Source of the DNA: Hymenobacter rubripertinctus
Lineage (GTDB): Bacteria; Bacteroidota; Bacteroidia; Cytophagales; Hymenobacteraceae
Direction: 5' to 3'
Assembly: GCF_003583925.1 (NCBI RefSeq)
Contig: NZ_QYCN01000016.1
Coordinates: 1-45,896 of the forward strand
DNA length: 45,896 nucleotides
In this document: positions 15,574 to 25,105 of the stretch, one piece after another
Position numbering within the stretch: position 1 is the first letter of the stretch
Layout: each line of letters starts with the position of its first letter
Translations under genes and position numbers: made by a program
The notes under the pieces: generated by a model
What the model was told of the DNA's origin: nothing
The model's database searches: none
Seen by the model: the letters and a program-made list of their open reading frames with translations, nothing else

Positions 15574-16772
15574 TGACTTCGCAACTGCCCGCCCGCATCG
15601 GTTTTCTGACGAGTACCGACCCACTTGACCGACGCTCTTGGTCCGGCGTGCATTATTCTATTTTTCGGGCAGCTGAGCGCATCTTCGGACCCGTTACCGC
15701 GTTAGGACCAGCCCCTATGGTATGGCCGTTGCGCATTGGCAATAAGCTCAATCATTATCTGATTACTCCTCTTACCGGCAAACGCTATCATCACTCCTGG
15801 AGTGTTATGCTAGCCCGTCTGTACGCCCGGCAATTTGGGCAGCGGTTGGCGCGGCAGTCGTTCGACCTACTACTGGCTCCGGCTTCGTTCACGGAAATAG
15901 CCTACCTGCATACGACTATCCCTATCGTGTATATCGAGGATTCCACTCTACACCAACTAATTGATTTTTATCCGGGCCTGACCGGTCTGTTGGAAATTTC
16001 GAAGCGGGAACTCAATCACATCGAAAAACGTGCCCTGAACAAGGCCACCCTCATTTGCTACTCTTCGCAGTGGGCAGCCCAGTCGGCCATTCGGGATTAC
16101 GGGGCCGACCCTGCCAAGGTGGTCGTTATTCCCTTTGGTGCCAACTATCCTTCGCCTCCGCAACCTGCCGAAATCGTCGCGAAACCTAATGGCTCAGAGT
16201 GCCGGCTATTTCTACTCGGGGGGGAATGGGAACGTAAGGGGGGCGCCATTGCCTACGAGGCCATGGTAGCGCTGAACGAGCAAGGGATACCGGCTACACT
16301 TACCGTTGTAGGGTGTGCTCCGCCGCCTCAGGAGCGGATTAATTACCAGCACCCGGGCTTTACAACCATCCCTTACCTGAATATGGGAGAGCCGGCTGAT
16401 CTGGCCCGCCTGGATGAGTTATTCCGAACGGCCAACTTCTTCATTCTGCCGTCGCGGGCCGAATGCGCTGCCATTGCGTTTGCCGATGCCAACTCTTTCG
16501 GTTTACCTGTCGTAACAACCGACGTCGGGGGGATCTCCAGCTTCGTAGAGCATGGCAAAACCGGTCTGATGCTTCCATTGAGTGCCACTGGAACTGATTT
16601 TGCCGTGGCTATTCGGGATTTGTACCAGGATGAGACGCTCTATCAGCTAATGCGCGTAGCGGCCCGCCAGCGTTACGAGGCTACTCTCAACTGGGACCAA
16701 TGGGCACTACACCTCAAACAGGAGTTGGTAGCCCGGGATTTGTGGCCCGTAGCTGAACTTCCTTGCCCATGA
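15573..16772 (+). CDS. GT4 glycosyltransferase
   Basis: A 399-residue GT-B enzyme starting at the ATG that overlaps the epimerase stop. MTSQLPARIGFLTSTDPLDR is followed by WSGVHYSIFRA, an acceptor-domain start seen in GT4 enzymes with a non-glycine first loop. The C-domain contains RLFLLGGEWERKGGAIAYEA and the donor motif LPSRAECAAIAFADANSFG, in which the second acid of E-x7-E is an aspartate. VTTDVGGISSFVEHGKTGL follows. Translational coupling to the epimerase suggests that the epimerised sugar may be its donor; that is inference. Confidence 0.88.
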   Translation: MTSQLPARIGFLTSTDPLDRRSWSGVHYSIFRAAERIFGPVTALGPAPMVWPLRIGNKLNHYLITPLTGKRYHHSWSVMLARLYARQFGQRLARQSFDLLLAPASFTEIAYLHTTIPIVYIEDSTLHQLIDFYPGLTGLLEISKRELNHIEKRALNKATLICYSSQWAAQSAIRDYGADPAKVVVIPFGANYPSPPQPAEIVAKPNGSECRLFLLGGEWERKGGAIAYEAMVALNEQGIPATLTVVGCAPPPQERINYQHPGFTTIPYLNMGEPADLARLDELFRTANFFILPSRAECAAIAFADANSFGLPVVTTDVGGISSFVEHGKTGLMLPLSATGTDFAVAIRDLYQDETLYQLMRVAARQRYEATLNWDQWALHLKQELVARDLWPVAELPCP

Positions 16773-16800
16773 AATTGCCGGGTTTAGCAGCATATTCCCG

Positions 16801-16808
16801 TATCTTTG
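16801..16808 (+). promoter_or_regulatory. -7 box upstream of the sugar aminotransferase
   Basis: TATCTTTG matches TAnnTTTG and lies 21 bases before the ATG at 16830, a typical leader length. A TTG lies at 16775-16777, four bases beyond the ideal -33 spacing. Confidence 0.5.
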
Positions 16809-16829
16809 CATTTGACCTTTACTTTACTC

Positions 16830-17933
16830 ATGCAAGTTCCTTTTCTCTCTTTTTCGCCTCAGCATCACCCCATTCGGGAAGAAGTACTCGCTGCAATGGC
16901 ACGGGTGTACGACAGCCAGTGGTATGTACTCGGACAGTCGGTTACTGATTTTGAAGCGGCTTATGCCACGTACAATCAGGTAACGCAATGCGTAGGTGTG
17001 GCCAATGGACTGGATGCGCTGCACCTGTCGCTTATCGCTTTAAATATTGGTCCTGGTGATGAGGTTATCGTTCCTTCCAACACCTACATCGCTACATGGT
17101 TAGCCGTATCCTTTGTAGGAGCTACGCCCGTGCCAGTAGAACCCAGTGCCACTACTTATAACCTGGATCCAGACCTGATTGAGGCGGCAATTACGCCGCG
17201 CACGAAGGCCATCATGCCGGTTCACCTGTACGGGCAAGCCTGCGAGATGACGGCCATCATGGGCATTGCCCGTCGGCATAATTTAGCGGTACTGGAGGAT
17301 AACGCCCAAGCCCAGGGAGCGGCCTGTGATGGGGGCCTTACGGGCAGCTTTGGTCAGGCGAATGGTACCAGCTTTTATCCAGGTAAAAATCTGGGGGCCC
17401 TAGGCGACGCCGGAGCCATCACGACCAACGATGCGGAGGTGGCGAAACGGCTGCGGACCCTACGTAACTACGGCTCTCAGAAAAAGTATTACAACGAGGT
17501 AATTGGTTACAACTCCCGCCTGGATGAAATGCAGGCAGCCGTTCTTTCGGTAAAGCTGCCTTACTTGGCTGACTGGACCCGGCAACGTCAGATGGTAGCG
17601 GCTCTATACGATGAGCAGCTGGCTGGAATAGGCGATTTACAACTGCCGTCCGTTGCCGCGGGCTGTACCCACGTCTATCATTTGTACGTAGTGAGAACTG
17701 CCCAGCGCGACAGTTTGCAGCAACATTTGACGGACCAGAGTATCGGGACACTGATTCACTACCCGGTACCCCCTCACCGGCAGCAGGCCTACGCTGATCA
17801 ACCCATGGCCAGCCAACAGTTTCCGATTGCCGAAGAATTGGCGGCTACGAGTCTGAGCCTGCCCATGTGGCCTGGAATGGGGCAAGAGGAGGTACAGAAA
17901 GTGGTAGCTGCTATTCGCTCCTACTTTAAGTAA
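16830..17933 (+). CDS. DegT/DnrJ/EryC1/StrS aminotransferase (QdtB/FdtB-like, sugar 3-amino)
   Basis: A 367-residue PLP enzyme that converts a keto-sugar nucleotide to the amino sugar. [11 protein letters not shown] (about 58-68) binds the phosphate, EDNAQAQGA (156-164) holds the ring-contacting aspartate, and the Schiff-base lysine is K186 in [15 protein letters not shown]. The FYPGKNLGA wording and [20 protein letters not shown] are typical of transaminases making dTDP-Quip3N or dTDP-Fucp3N. The nearby N-acetyltransferase (18311) of the QdtC/FdtC type supports that. The ATG at 16830 is used; the TTG at 16806 overlaps the -7 box. The matching 3,4-ketoisomerase is not in the window. Confidence 0.9.
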   Translation: MQVPFLSFSPQHHPIREEVLAAMARVYDSQWYVLGQSVTDFEAAYATYNQVTQCVGVANGLDALHLSLIALNIGPGDEVIVPSNTYIATWLAVSFVGATPVPVEPSATTYNLDPDLIEAAITPRTKAIMPVHLYGQACEMTAIMGIARRHNLAVLEDNAQAQGAACDGGLTGSFGQANGTSFYPGKNLGALGDAGAITTNDAEVAKRLRTLRNYGSQKKYYNEVIGYNSRLDEMQAAVLSVKLPYLADWTRQRQMVAALYDEQLAGIGDLQLPSVAAGCTHVYHLYVVRTAQRDSLQQHLTDQSIGTLIHYPVPPHRQQAYADQPMASQQFPIAEELAATSLSLPMWPGMGQEEVQKVVAAIRSYFK

Positions 17934-18310
17934 GCGGCCCGAAGATCAGACTTTAAGTGCTTGTTGATATCCGGCAGATACGCCGGATATCAACAAGCAC
18001 TTAAAGTCTGTCTGTCGCGCAAAACTCTGGAACGTCTTTTGATATCCGTCGCCTCTGCCGGATGTACCTGATGTTCTCTGCATACAAACTACAGACTGCC
18101 GGCAGACAGAAAGAGTATTCCGAAAGGATAAGAATAAATTCATTTTCAGCCGCCCCGATTCAGCCACTCAGATCGAAGCGCACACATTCTGCATCGGTCC
18201 TAACCACACATTGCCGGGGTTACCACTTCAGTGTTGCTGTCTTGGTTTTCCAGCCAATACCTGGCAGCTAGTGGCTAGGCGACAACCCACAGACATTCAG
18301 ATTTTCTAAT
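17934..18310. other. 377-bp intergenic region with a long hairpin
   Basis: The left part holds the perfect hairpin at 17947-18010. Beyond it the sequence has partial echoes of the hairpin (TTGATATCCG near 18038 and TGCCGGATG near 18055) but no gene; frames on both strands are short and unconvincing. The next gene starts at 18311. Confidence 0.5.
17947..18010. terminator. perfect 29-bp hairpin after the aminotransferase gene
   Basis: Bases 17947-17975 are the exact reverse complement of 17982-18010, with a 6-nt AGATAC loop. It begins 13 bases after the aminotransferase stop. There is no T run after it, so a Rho-independent terminator is only one option; it may be a processing/stability hairpin or a mobile palindrome. 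Confidence 0.6.
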
Positions 18311-18910
18311 ATGCCTACTCCTAATACCGGTACTCCCCCTGCTCATTATGTTCATCCCGGCGCTATCGTTGATACGATGGACATTGGTCCGGGTACTACT
18401 ATCTGGGCCTTCGTTCATGTACTGGATGGGGTGCGTATCGGGAGCAACTGCAACATCTGCGACCATTGTTTCGTGGAGAATGGTGTGGTTTTAGGCGACA
18501 ACGTGACGCTCAAATGCGGCGTGTATCTCTGGACGGGTATTGTTGCGGAAGACAACGTGTTTATTGGTCCGAATGTAGTTTTCACGAATGACATCCGGCC
18601 GCGGAGTAAAAACAAAGAGGCGGTATTTTCTTCCACTCTGCTCAAGCATGGCTGTTCGCTGGGAGCCAACTCCACTATTCTGGCCGGCGTTACGGTCGGC
18701 CGATATGCCCTGACCGGCATTGCCTCCGTAGTTACCCGCGACGTGAAGGATTATGCGTTGGTGTACGGAAATCCGGCCCGGCAGCACGGGTGGATAGATG
18801 AGCAGGGCCAGAAACTGGAAGCTGCTCCGGAATCAGGTTATTGGGTTTCAGCAGTTACCGGGCAGCGCTACCGCGAAGCTTCGCACGGTCTGGTGCCGGA
18901 ATCACTCTAA
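18311..18910 (+). CDS. sugar N-acetyltransferase, left-handed beta-helix (QdtC/FdtC-like)
   Basis: A 199-residue hexapeptide-repeat enzyme that would acetylate the 3-amino group made by the upstream aminotransferase, using acetyl-CoA. After a 12-residue N-terminus the repeats start at VHPGAIVDTMDIGPGTTIWA and continue through IGSNCNICDHCFVENGVVLG and VAEDNVFIGPNVVFTND. The FTNDIRPRSKN loop is characteristic of the QdtC/FdtC/WxcM-N group. C-terminal residues KDYALVYGNPARQHGWI close the helix, then ~35 residues form a tail. The next gene's ATG is one base after the stop. Confidence 0.9.
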   Translation: MPTPNTGTPPAHYVHPGAIVDTMDIGPGTTIWAFVHVLDGVRIGSNCNICDHCFVENGVVLGDNVTLKCGVYLWTGIVAEDNVFIGPNVVFTNDIRPRSKNKEAVFSSTLLKHGCSLGANSTILAGVTVGRYALTGIASVVTRDVKDYALVYGNPARQHGWIDEQGQKLEAAPESGYWVSAVTGQRYREASHGLVPESL

Positions 18911-18911
18911 T

Positions 18912-19838
18912 ATGATTTACCCGACCGTCAGTATCGGTATTGGCTCCTACAATAACGCAGGCTACCTGGAGATACTACTGGATAGCGTGCGCGCCCAGAC
19001 GTATCCGGCCATTGAGCTGATTGTGGTTGATGACTGTTCGGTGGATAATTCGGTGGCTGTGGTGCAGCAGTGGATGGAGCGCACGGGGTATCCCGTAACT
19101 TTTGTGCGGCATGAGCAGAATCAGGGCTTAGTGCGCACCTTCAGTCACTGCACTCAGTTGGCCACTGGCAGCTATTTATCCCTGGTGGGGTCGGATGATG
19201 TATTGGAGCCCGAGCTGATTGCCCTGACCGTAGCTGAATTCGCGCGTCAACCACCTTCCTGTGGGGTAGTATATACTGATTGCCGGTTGATCGATGCAGA
19301 TGGGAAGGAAATTGCGTCCAGCTTTTTGCGCTACTTTAACCCAGCTTACGCCGACCAGCCACCCCAGGGAAACCTGATTGTTCCGCTATTGCGGGGGCTT
19401 TATTTGCCTACCGTAACCACTACTGTGCGCAGAGAGGCGCTGGAGGCCGTGGGACCGCATGATGAAACCCTTTTTTCCGAAGACCTGGATATGTGGTTGC
19501 GCATCTCCCGTAAGTTTCGTTTTGTCCATTTGCCGGGTACGCTGGGAGCGTATCGGGTGCATAACCGGTCGGCCATTCACACGAACCGGTTGTCGCTGAA
19601 TGAAACGTATTTTCGGATTTACCGCAAAGCGTACTTTGAAGGACCGGAGGAATGGGCTGCCGCCCGGCATAGTCTGGCCGATCATGCAGAGCACTACTAC
19701 GCCAGTGAGGGGCCAGAAGCCGTAGCCCGTCTCTGGTATGCTTTTAAGGAAACCCGCCTGCCCAAAGTAGGGCTGTTCTGGCTAATGGCCCGACTGGGAA
19801 TTAAGTATTCAACTCTTCGTCCTCTGATGAGTCGATAG
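18912..19838 (+). CDS. GT2 glycosyltransferase
   Basis: A 308-residue GT-A enzyme with the start at 18912 (MIYPTVSIGIGSYNNAGYLE), one base after the acetyltransferase stop; the longer frame from 18798 overlaps that gene. IVVDDCSVDNS (about 37-47) binds the donor nucleotide and GSDDVLEPEL (about 93-102) contains the DxD-type metal site. FSEDLDMWLRISRKF is the usual catalytic-base segment (ED). No membrane helices, so it is a soluble transferase working at the inner membrane. The tight join suggests it may use the N-acetylated amino sugar. Confidence 0.9.
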   Translation: MIYPTVSIGIGSYNNAGYLEILLDSVRAQTYPAIELIVVDDCSVDNSVAVVQQWMERTGYPVTFVRHEQNQGLVRTFSHCTQLATGSYLSLVGSDDVLEPELIALTVAEFARQPPSCGVVYTDCRLIDADGKEIASSFLRYFNPAYADQPPQGNLIVPLLRGLYLPTVTTTVRREALEAVGPHDETLFSEDLDMWLRISRKFRFVHLPGTLGAYRVHNRSAIHTNRLSLNETYFRIYRKAYFEGPEEWAAARHSLADHAEHYYASEGPEAVARLWYAFKETRLPKVGLFWLMARLGIKYSTLRPLMSR

Positions 19839-19870
19839 AACGGCCACAGGTCTGTTCGCTACCCGATTGC

Positions 19871-21418
19871 ATGTCTGAAATTTCGCGCACAAAATCCGCC
19901 TTCTGGGGCACTATCTCGACGCAGGCATTCACCATTATTTCCATGGTGGTGTCCATCGTCAGCACGCCCCTGATGGTAAAATATCTGGATAAGGATGCCT
20001 ATGGCTTGTCCATTATCTTTTTTCAGATAGTAAATTACCTGGCCCTGTTCGACTTTGGCCTCTCGTCGGCCGTCATCCGCAACCTGGCCCTGCACCGGGG
20101 TGATGATGAGCAAAACCGGCTGATGGTTAATAAAATCATGTCGACGGGGGTGCTGATAGCGGCCGGGTTCGGGGTGCTGGTGGCCGGCGTCGGGATTGGG
20201 TTGGCCCCATTGCTACCCAAGGCCTACGACCTGCGGCCGGAACTGGCCGCACCAGCCGTTCCAATTATCATCACGCTCAGCCTGTTGGTGGGGGGGCAGT
20301 TTATTCAGCGGGGTTTGGGCGGCATTTTCTTCGCCCACCACCGGCAGGCACTCATTGCCACGCCTATTTTCGCGGTCAATCTGCTCACTACCGGTCTGAC
20401 GCTGGTGTTGCTATCCCGGGGCATTGGCCTCTGGACGTTTGTATACGCCAACCTGTTTCAGCTCTTTGGCAACGGTATTGTGCAGATTGTACTCCTGTAC
20501 CGCTACTATCCCGAGGTCCGGATCCGGATAAAATACTTTGACAAGGCCCTGACGCACTCTATGCTGGGGTACGGCTTCTTCATGTTTCTGCACGGGCTCG
20601 CTACGCAGGTGATTTTATACACCGACCGGCTCGTTATCGGCAAAGTGCTGTCGTTGTCGCTGGTGGCCGTGTTCTCGCTGACGGTGCGCATTCCGGAAGT
20701 GGGGATGAATCTGCTGGGCCGCGTCACGGAGAATGCCTTGCCGGCAGTTGCCGAAATCGTGGTGCATGAAGGGCCGGCCCGCGCCCGCCTCTACTTTCAC
20801 CGCATGATGCTGCTGATTGTGGTCATGAGCCTGGCCGCGTTCTGGCTCATGCTAACCCTGGACGAGTGGTTTATCCGGCTGTGGGTAGGGCCGGATTTCT
20901 TCGCCGGGCAGCAGGTGCTGATCCTGGCCCTCATCATTATGGTGCAGCAAACCATTACCCGAACCGGTGTTTTCTTCCTCAATGCCAAGGGCATTGCCCG
21001 CCCCCTGAGCTTCGCGGCCATGGTGGAGGCGGCCCTGAACCTGACGCTTTCCATCTGGCTGGGCTACAAGCTGGGCATGAGCGGAATTCTGCTCGGTACC
21101 ATTATCGCGGCCTTGCTCACGTCTTTCTGGTACGTGCCCTTCCTGTTGCGTAAGCACCTGGAAATTTCGTGGATGGACTCGTTGGTGCGGCCCATTCTGG
21201 GGCCTACGCTGGGCATCAGCGCGGCCGGAATCGGGATGTATTGGCTGGTGCAGAAGCTGGATACCCTGCCGTTTCTCAATAACTGGCTGTGGTTCCTGCC
21301 CATTGGCGCGGCCGTATCTTTGCTCATGGGTAGCTTCGTCTGGCTGGTGTACCTGCGCAAAACGCTGGGCGAATACGTCCCGCCCCGCTTCCGCCGCTAC
21401 CTGCTCGTTCAATCCTAG
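19871..21418 (+). CDS. polysaccharide flippase (Wzx/MATE-MOP superfamily)
   Basis: A 515-residue polytopic protein with about 12-14 helices, beginning MSEISRTKSAFWGTISTQAF. Typical features of the polysaccharide transporter family are TPLMVKYLDKDAYGLSIIFF in the first helix pair, the FDFGLSSAVIRNLALHRG loop, YTDRLVIGKVLSLSLVAVFS in the middle, and long C-terminal helices. It would flip lipid-linked repeat units across the inner membrane. It lies in the same run as the ABC exporter genes, although that exporter moves finished chains, so two export modes are suggested. A small hairpin with a T run follows its stop. Confidence 0.92.
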   Translation: MSEISRTKSAFWGTISTQAFTIISMVVSIVSTPLMVKYLDKDAYGLSIIFFQIVNYLALFDFGLSSAVIRNLALHRGDDEQNRLMVNKIMSTGVLIAAGFGVLVAGVGIGLAPLLPKAYDLRPELAAPAVPIIITLSLLVGGQFIQRGLGGIFFAHHRQALIATPIFAVNLLTTGLTLVLLSRGIGLWTFVYANLFQLFGNGIVQIVLLYRYYPEVRIRIKYFDKALTHSMLGYGFFMFLHGLATQVILYTDRLVIGKVLSLSLVAVFSLTVRIPEVGMNLLGRVTENALPAVAEIVVHEGPARARLYFHRMMLLIVVMSLAAFWLMLTLDEWFIRLWVGPDFFAGQQVLILALIIMVQQTITRTGVFFLNAKGIARPLSFAAMVEAALNLTLSIWLGYKLGMSGILLGTIIAALLTSFWYVPFLLRKHLEISWMDSLVRPILGPTLGISAAGIGMYWLVQKLDTLPFLNNWLWFLPIGAAVSLLMGSFVWLVYLRKTLGEYVPPRFRRYLLVQS

Positions 21419-21423
21419 TTTCG

Positions 21424-21446
21424 CGGCCGCCGATGCGGCCGTTTTT
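21424..21446 (+). terminator. Rho-independent terminator or attenuator after the flippase gene
   Basis: CGGCCGC (21424-21430) pairs with GCGGCCG (21435-21441) around a CGAT loop and is followed by five T bases. It lies between two plus-strand genes, so it may attenuate rather than end the operon. Confidence 0.6.
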
Positions 21447-21455
21447 CTGCCTGCC

Positions 21456-22628
21456 ATGACCACTTCCCTTACCAGCTTCCTGACTAAAGCCACCCGCACG
21501 TTGCTCTGGCGTACCGGCCTGGGCCGCAAGGCGGCGGCCGGCTACTGGAAAAACCGCCAGGACGGGGCCGGTTTCCGCTATCTGCACCGCCAGACGGACG
21601 ATATTTTTGCCCACTTGCCCACCCGGTTCACCGACCCGGTCTTCAGCGCCTTTGTCGGCGACGACAGCAAGCGCTGGACCATGCAGGAAAGCTTCGTGGT
21701 GGAGGTGGAAGATGTGCTCCTGGAGCCCGAGCGGTTACTCGGCATCCGGGCCGGCCGGGAGTTGGTTGAGCAAACGGTGGTCTACAAGCACGACCGGCAG
21801 TATCCGTACATTCTGCCCTATCTGCTGCGCCCTTCTAAGGTAACGCACCTGGAGAAAGCCATCTGGTACGACGGCTCGGCCACCCGCAACTACTACCACC
21901 ATCTGGTCGATGCCCTCATCAGCCTGCAACAGTGGGAGCGCAGTGGTCTGCCCCGGGATACGCCCCTGCTCATTACCAAAAAGATGTTTGATACGGTGTA
22001 CTTCCAGTACCTGTACCAGGGCAGCCCGCAGGTGCGCCAACTCAACTGGCACGTGGTGGCGGATGCGGAGTGGGTGCAGGTAAAGAAGCTGTACAAGCTG
22101 CAAACGGCCTCTTTCAGTCCGGCGGCCTGGCGCACCATGCGCGAGTTGTACGCGCTGCCCAGCGTGAAGCCCTGGCGCAAGGTATTTCTGAACCGGGACC
22201 GGAAGCGCTACGGCCGCTACCTCGACAACGAATCCGAGGTAGTTGCCATGCTCAAGCGCCACGGCTTCGAGGAAATGTTTGCCGAAAACCTCTCCATTGA
22301 GCAGCAGGCCCAGCTGTTTCAGGAAACCGAATACCTGGTGGCCCTGCACGGGGCGGGCATGATTCAGCAGTTTTTCATGAACTACGCCCACAGCCACGTC
22401 ATCGAAATTATGCCGCGCAACTACCTGATGCCGCTGTATTACTGGCAGGCTTACGCAATGGGCATCCGCTACTACGACGTGGTAGTGGGGGGCGATATGC
22501 GGGATGGGCAGGAGTACCCGGTAGAAGTGGCCGCCCTGGAAGCCGCCGTGGAGCGCATGCTCGGTAACCAGCACGCCGGCCGCGTGTACGGCCTCACAGA
22601 ACTGCCGCCCGCTTCAGCCGTTTCGTAA
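21456..22628 (+). CDS. GT61 family glycosyltransferase (DUF563)
   Basis: A 390-residue protein. The ATG at 21456 follows the hairpin; the frame from 21303 overlaps the flippase. Family features are in the C-terminal half: WYDGSATRNYYHHLVDALIS with a conserved histidine pair, KVFLNRDRKRYGRYLDNESE (R-rich donor segment) and FQETEYLVALHGAGM, the HGAGM motif of GT61 enzymes. In bacteria such proteins are found in capsule and exopolysaccharide clusters; linkage specificity is not deducible. The next gene begins 3 bases after the stop. Confidence 0.87.
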   Translation: MTTSLTSFLTKATRTLLWRTGLGRKAAAGYWKNRQDGAGFRYLHRQTDDIFAHLPTRFTDPVFSAFVGDDSKRWTMQESFVVEVEDVLLEPERLLGIRAGRELVEQTVVYKHDRQYPYILPYLLRPSKVTHLEKAIWYDGSATRNYYHHLVDALISLQQWERSGLPRDTPLLITKKMFDTVYFQYLYQGSPQVRQLNWHVVADAEWVQVKKLYKLQTASFSPAAWRTMRELYALPSVKPWRKVFLNRDRKRYGRYLDNESEVVAMLKRHGFEEMFAENLSIEQQAQLFQETEYLVALHGAGMIQQFFMNYAHSHVIEIMPRNYLMPLYYWQAYAMGIRYYDVVVGGDMRDGQEYPVEVAALEAAVERMLGNQHAGRVYGLTELPPASAVS

Positions 22629-22631
22629 AGC

Positions 22632-23846
22632 ATGAAAATTCTCATCGTTCTGGAGGATCTGCGCACGGGTGGTGCCCAGACGTTTGCCTTACGCTTAGCG
22701 CAGGCTCTGCACGTAGCGGGCCACACGGTACACTTGTACGATCAGTATGCGCACCTCGTAAATCAAAGTTTGATTCAGCAGCTGGCACCCAACGTGCCGG
22801 TGATTTCCTATGGTTCGGAGTCGCCGAAGCTGGATGCGGTGCTACGGAAAGCCGCCGGGCTGGGCCGGCGACTGGGTCGGGCTGATTGGTTACGGGAGGA
22901 GCAGGTGGTACGGCACCTGCGCCAGACGATTCAGCGCCTGGCCCCCGATGTAATAAACAGCCACACCATCAAGGCCGACTATGCCGCCGCCAAGGCATTG
23001 CAGGGCCTCGGTATTCCGCTGGTAATTACTATGCACGGCTGTTACGAGCTGTTTCTACACAAGGCCGACGCTCCGGAGGTGACGCCTAAGGGAAACTTCG
23101 CGCTGCAACAGGCGGCGGCCGTGGTGTACCTGACCAGCAAGAATCTGGAGATTTTTGAGCAGAGTGGCGTACGGCCTCTGAACTCCATCCTCAACCGAAA
23201 AATCTACAACGGGTTCGATGGTCAATTCTCCGCCGAGAAGCTGACGCATAATCGGGCGGCCCTGGGTATTGGGGCTGAAGCCATTGTATTTGGCATGGTG
23301 GCACGCGGCATCCCTGAGAAGGGGTGGGGCCACGCCGTAAATTCATTTCTGGCCCTGGAAACGGCGCACCCGGAACTGCATTTGGTGCTGGTGGGCGAGA
23401 GCGACTACCTCACACACCTACGCCAGCAGCACCCGCATCCGCGCTTGCACTTCACCGGCTTCTCCCGTAACCCCATTGATTGGGTGGACCTTTTCGACGT
23501 AGGGCTATTGCCTAGCTATTTTCACGCCGAGAGCTTGCCCAATTCCATTGCCGAATATCTGTCGTGCGGCAAGCCGGTCATTGCCAGCCGGATTGGCGAA
23601 GTACCCGCCATGCTGGCCTCCGAAGAGGGCTTGGCCGGCGTATTGTTAGATCAGGCCAACTGGCAGCTCACCGACCCCGGGCAACTTACGGAAGCCATGC
23701 GCGCCTACCTGACGCAGCCGGCCCTGCTGGCCGAGCATGAGCAGCGGGCTCCGCAGGCTTTTGAGAAATTCCGCATGAAGCACTGCCTGGCCGCATACGA
23801 AGAGCTGTTTCAGCAGGCTCAAGCCGTCCAAAGTCAATCCGCATGA
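22632..23846 (+). CDS. GT4 glycosyltransferase
   Basis: A 404-residue GT-B enzyme. N-terminal MKILIVLEDLRTGGAQTFAL has the classic GGAQ loop. VVYLTSKNLEIFEQ is followed by a C-domain starting VFGMVARGIPEKGWGHAVNS and the donor motif LPSYFHAESLPNSIAEYLSC, an E-x7-E site. KPVIASRIGEVPAM follows. It overlaps the next gene by four bases (ATGA at 23843), indicating coupling. It resembles the next two genes in type but not closely enough to call a recent duplicate. Confidence 0.92.
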   Translation: MKILIVLEDLRTGGAQTFALRLAQALHVAGHTVHLYDQYAHLVNQSLIQQLAPNVPVISYGSESPKLDAVLRKAAGLGRRLGRADWLREEQVVRHLRQTIQRLAPDVINSHTIKADYAAAKALQGLGIPLVITMHGCYELFLHKADAPEVTPKGNFALQQAAAVVYLTSKNLEIFEQSGVRPLNSILNRKIYNGFDGQFSAEKLTHNRAALGIGAEAIVFGMVARGIPEKGWGHAVNSFLALETAHPELHLVLVGESDYLTHLRQQHPHPRLHFTGFSRNPIDWVDLFDVGLLPSYFHAESLPNSIAEYLSCGKPVIASRIGEVPAMLASEEGLAGVLLDQANWQLTDPGQLTEAMRAYLTQPALLAEHEQRAPQAFEKFRMKHCLAAYEELFQQAQAVQSQSA

Positions 23847-25105
23847 ACTCCCTCAACTCCAATTCTTCCCCCCGCAACCTGCTCCTGCTGATTTCCAACC
23901 TGGGCCTGGGCGGCGCGCAACGCGTGTTTCACGACCATAGTGTGGAGCTGGCCAAGCACTACGCCGTAACGGAGGCCGTCTTCAACCTGGATGGCGGCGA
24001 CATGTACCCCAGCGGCAACGAAGTGCAAAGCCTGGAGGTGGCCGGGGGCGGTAGTCCGGTGGATAAAATCCGCAACTTTGGCCGCCGTATCGGGCGGCTG
24101 AAAGCCCTGAAGAAGCGCCTGCGCACCGCCGTGTGCGTGAGCCACCTGGAAGGGGCCGATTACGTGAATCTGCTCAGCAAAGGGTCCGAGAAGGTGGTGC
24201 TCTGCATTCACGGCTCCAAGCTGCACGACGGCAACATTACGGGCCTGGTGGGCTGGCTGCGCAAGAAAGTGCTCATGCCGGGCCTCTACAACCGGGCCGA
24301 CAAAATCGTGACAGTGAGCCGCGACATCAATCCCGAACTCATCGAAGGCTTCGGCGTGAAGCCGGAAAAGCTGATTACCATCAACAACTTCTTTGAAGTC
24401 GCCCAGATCGAGGAGAAGTCGCGGGAGCCGCTGACGCCGCCGGAGCAGGCGGTCTACGATTCGGCGCCGGTGCTCGTGACGTCGGGGCGGCTGACGATCC
24501 AGAAAAACCAGGCCCCGCTGCTGGATTCTTTTGCGGCCCTCATTAAGCGGCGGCCGGCCAAGCTGGTATTCGTGGGCGATGGGGAACTGCGCGACGATCT
24601 GACCCGCCACGCCCGCCAGCTGGGCCTGCGCGTGTACGAGGCCTGGGGCGAGGCCCCGCTGACGACGGAGTACGACGTGTATTTCCTGGGCCTCCAGCAG
24701 AATCCGTTCAAGTATATCCGGCCGGCCTCGCTGTTCGTATTCCCCTCCGCCTGGGAAGGCTTCCCAATGGCGCTGGGCGAAGCCATGATTTGCGGCGTAC
24801 CCGCCGTAACGACCGACTGCCCTACCGGTCCCCGCGAAATTCTGGCCCCCACTACCACCACGCCCCGTACCCCCATTCGGGCAGCCGAACGCGCCGAATT
24901 TGGGATGCTGATGCCCATGCTCAACCAACCCGCCAGCTTGGCCGCCGACCAGCGGGTTTGGACTGAAACACTCTATCAATTGCTCAATGACACGGCCGAG
25001 CGGGAACGGCTGGGCCAGCTGGCCAGCCAGCGCATGCAGGATTTCACCCGGGAAAAGATTTTCCGCCAGTGGGTGGCCGTGCTCGAAGACGTACTCGCGA
25101 AATAA
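23843..25105 (+). CDS. GT4 glycosyltransferase
   Basis: A 420-residue GT-B enzyme starting inside the stop of the previous gene. After a short asparagine/serine-rich start, LLLLISNLGLGGAQRVFHDH carries the GGAQ loop. LVTSGRLTIQKNQAPLLDSF opens the C-domain and FVFPSAWEGFPMALGEAMIC is the donor E-x7-E motif. A DCPTGPREIL segment after it is typical of GT4 enzymes of the GalNAc/Gal type (PglH/WbnK-like), though that is a weak hint. The stop overlaps the next ATG (TAATG at 25103-25107). Confidence 0.92.
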   Translation: MNSLNSNSSPRNLLLLISNLGLGGAQRVFHDHSVELAKHYAVTEAVFNLDGGDMYPSGNEVQSLEVAGGGSPVDKIRNFGRRIGRLKALKKRLRTAVCVSHLEGADYVNLLSKGSEKVVLCIHGSKLHDGNITGLVGWLRKKVLMPGLYNRADKIVTVSRDINPELIEGFGVKPEKLITINNFFEVAQIEEKSREPLTPPEQAVYDSAPVLVTSGRLTIQKNQAPLLDSFAALIKRRPAKLVFVGDGELRDDLTRHARQLGLRVYEAWGEAPLTTEYDVYFLGLQQNPFKYIRPASLFVFPSAWEGFPMALGEAMICGVPAVTTDCPTGPREILAPTTTTPRTPIRAAERAEFGMLMPMLNQPASLAADQRVWTETLYQLLNDTAERERLGQLASQRMQDFTREKIFRQWVAVLEDVLAK